Made by a program: the position numbers and the translations under genes. This document shows, one piece after another, positions 5,995-6,777 of a stretch of DNA of 6,777 nt. How positions within the stretch are numbered: the stretch's first letter is position 1; each line of letters opens with the position of its first letter. Below the pieces are notes generated by a model that worked only from the letters and a program-made list of their open reading frames with translations, was not told the origin of the DNA and made no database searches. Source of the stretch: Chthoniobacterales bacterium (GTDB lineage: Bacteria; Verrucomicrobiota; Verrucomicrobiae; Chthoniobacterales; UBA10450); NCBI GenBank assembly GCA_003244125.1, contig QHBL01000092.1, positions 1 through 6,777 on the forward strand, read 5' to 3'.

Positions 5995-6777
5995 TCAGGA
6001 GCTGGCGCTGGAGTAGCGCCGCAGCGCGAAGCGCCAGAACAGGCGCGACCAGCAGAAGGCGATCAGGCTGGCCGCGGTGAGTTGCAGCATGAGGAGCATG
6101 GCGTTACCGGATGCTTTGATGAGAAGGCGCGCCGGAATATTCGCCACGATGATGACGGGGACGAGCCAGCTGAAAATCCAACGAAAGACTCGCGGGTAAA
6201 TGACGTCGGGATAGCGCGTGATGTTGAGGAAATTGAAGTAACCGTAAACCAGCCCTTGCGCGCGCACGATCCAGAAGCTGATCGCGGCCAGCGTGAGCAT
6301 GATGGAATAGTGAATGACGATGCCGAATCCGATCGCGACCAGGTAGAGCGCGATGTGAATCGGCTGCGGGACGAAGCCGAGGCGAACTAACGAGATCACG
6401 ACGACAAGGGCGCCGAGCCCCGCGTTGACGACGCTGTCGAGGCCGAATTGCTTCGAAGAGACAGCGAATTGGCTGTCGATCGGGAGCACGAGGAGTGAGT
6501 CGAGTTTACCAGTGCGCACCAGCTCGGGAATGTTGGCGACGTTGACGAAAAAGAACGCCTGAAAGAGCTGCGCGATCATCTGATGCGTGCCGACCAGCAG
6601 CACCACTTCCCATTTCGACCAGTCGCCGATTTGATCGATCGATCCGAAGATGATGCTGAAGAAAACGATTTGGCCGACAAACCACAGCAGCTCGACCAGC
6701 ATCCAGAGAATGAAGTTCGCCTTGAAGCTCATTTCGCGGATGAGCGAGTTGCGAAGCATGATGGAGTAGATTTCGAT
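5995..6777 (-). CDS. ABC-2 type transporter permease (PF06182/DUF990-like), N-terminus probably outside window
   Basis: This is an integral inner-membrane subunit of an ABC exporter, expected to work with an ATPase encoded nearby but not present here. About six hydrophobic segments are visible, counting from the Met at 6757-6759: roughly 17-39, 53-74, 108-128, 135-163, 194-214 and 221-240. Family-like motifs are NIPELVRTGKLDSLLVLP (76-93) between segments 2 and 3, and YPRVFRWIFSWLVPVIIVAN (188-207). The frame stays open from that Met to the right edge (IEIYSI precedes MLRNSLIREM). Relatives commonly have a short extension before the LRNSLIREM-like segment, so the real start is probably beyond 6777 and the Met at 6759 internal. 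The stop is TGA at 5995-5997. The substrate is unknown. The gap of about 215 bp to the kinase gene, holding a repeat, argues against a shared operon. Confidence 0.88.
   Translation of the reverse strand: MEIYSIMLRNSLIREMSFKANFILWMLVELLWFVGQIVFFSIIFGSIDQIGDWSKWEVVLLVGTHQMIAQLFQAFFFVNVANIPELVRTGKLDSLLVLPIDSQFAVSSKQFGLDSVVNAGLGALVVVISLVRLGFVPQPIHIALYLVAIGFGIVIHYSIMLTLAAISFWIVRAQGLVYGYFNFLNITRYPDVIYPRVFRWIFSWLVPVIIVANIPARLLIKASGNAMLLMLQLTAASLIAFCWSRLFWRFALRRYSSASS

Noticed and set aside
6757..6759. ATG at 6759 as the start of the ABC permease
   Set aside because: The frame is open to the window edge and the residues before it (IEIYSI) look like part of the family's N-terminus, so the start was left undetermined.

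Overview
The window looks like a piece of a high-GC, free-living bacterial chromosome, most likely Verrucomicrobiota of the soil Chthoniobacterales/Udaeobacter type. This is inferred from the style of the short lone prepilin-type protein, the form of the 2-oxoglutarate dehydrogenase N-terminus and the CTGTAGCC-bounded intergenic palindromes. It is not proven by any marker gene. Coding density is ordinary, with no transposase, CRISPR array, tRNA or rRNA.

Left part (1-640). The last 22 codons of an unidentified plus-strand gene end at 69 and are followed by a near-perfect intrinsic terminator (78-107). A stretch of about 530 bp without a confident gene follows. On the minus strand it carries a recognisable but broken response-regulator receiver domain, with an in-frame stop and the phospho-acceptor aspartate replaced. 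On the plus strand it carries a possible 54-codon small ORF (456-620) with a good ribosome binding site, ending 20 nt before sucA.

Centre (641-3385). This is a complete sucA gene for the E1 component (thiamine-diphosphate decarboxylase) of the 2-oxoglutarate dehydrogenase complex of the TCA cycle. The E2 gene (sucB) does not follow. The next gene converges from the other strand.

Right part (3427-6777), all on the minus strand. In order of transcription there is an ABC-2 type permease running off the right edge, then a membrane-bound NarX/DegS-type histidine kinase and a NarL/LuxR-type response regulator separated by one base (a clear two-gene signalling operon), then a small type IV prepilin-like protein. 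Two related imperfect palindromic elements (3946-4036 and 5858-5970) lie 13 and 24 bp beyond the stop codons of the response regulator and the permease. They appear to be members of a dispersed intergenic repeat family.

No dramatic new system is visible. The items most worth a second look are the palindrome family, the receiver-domain relic and the small ORF upstream of sucA.
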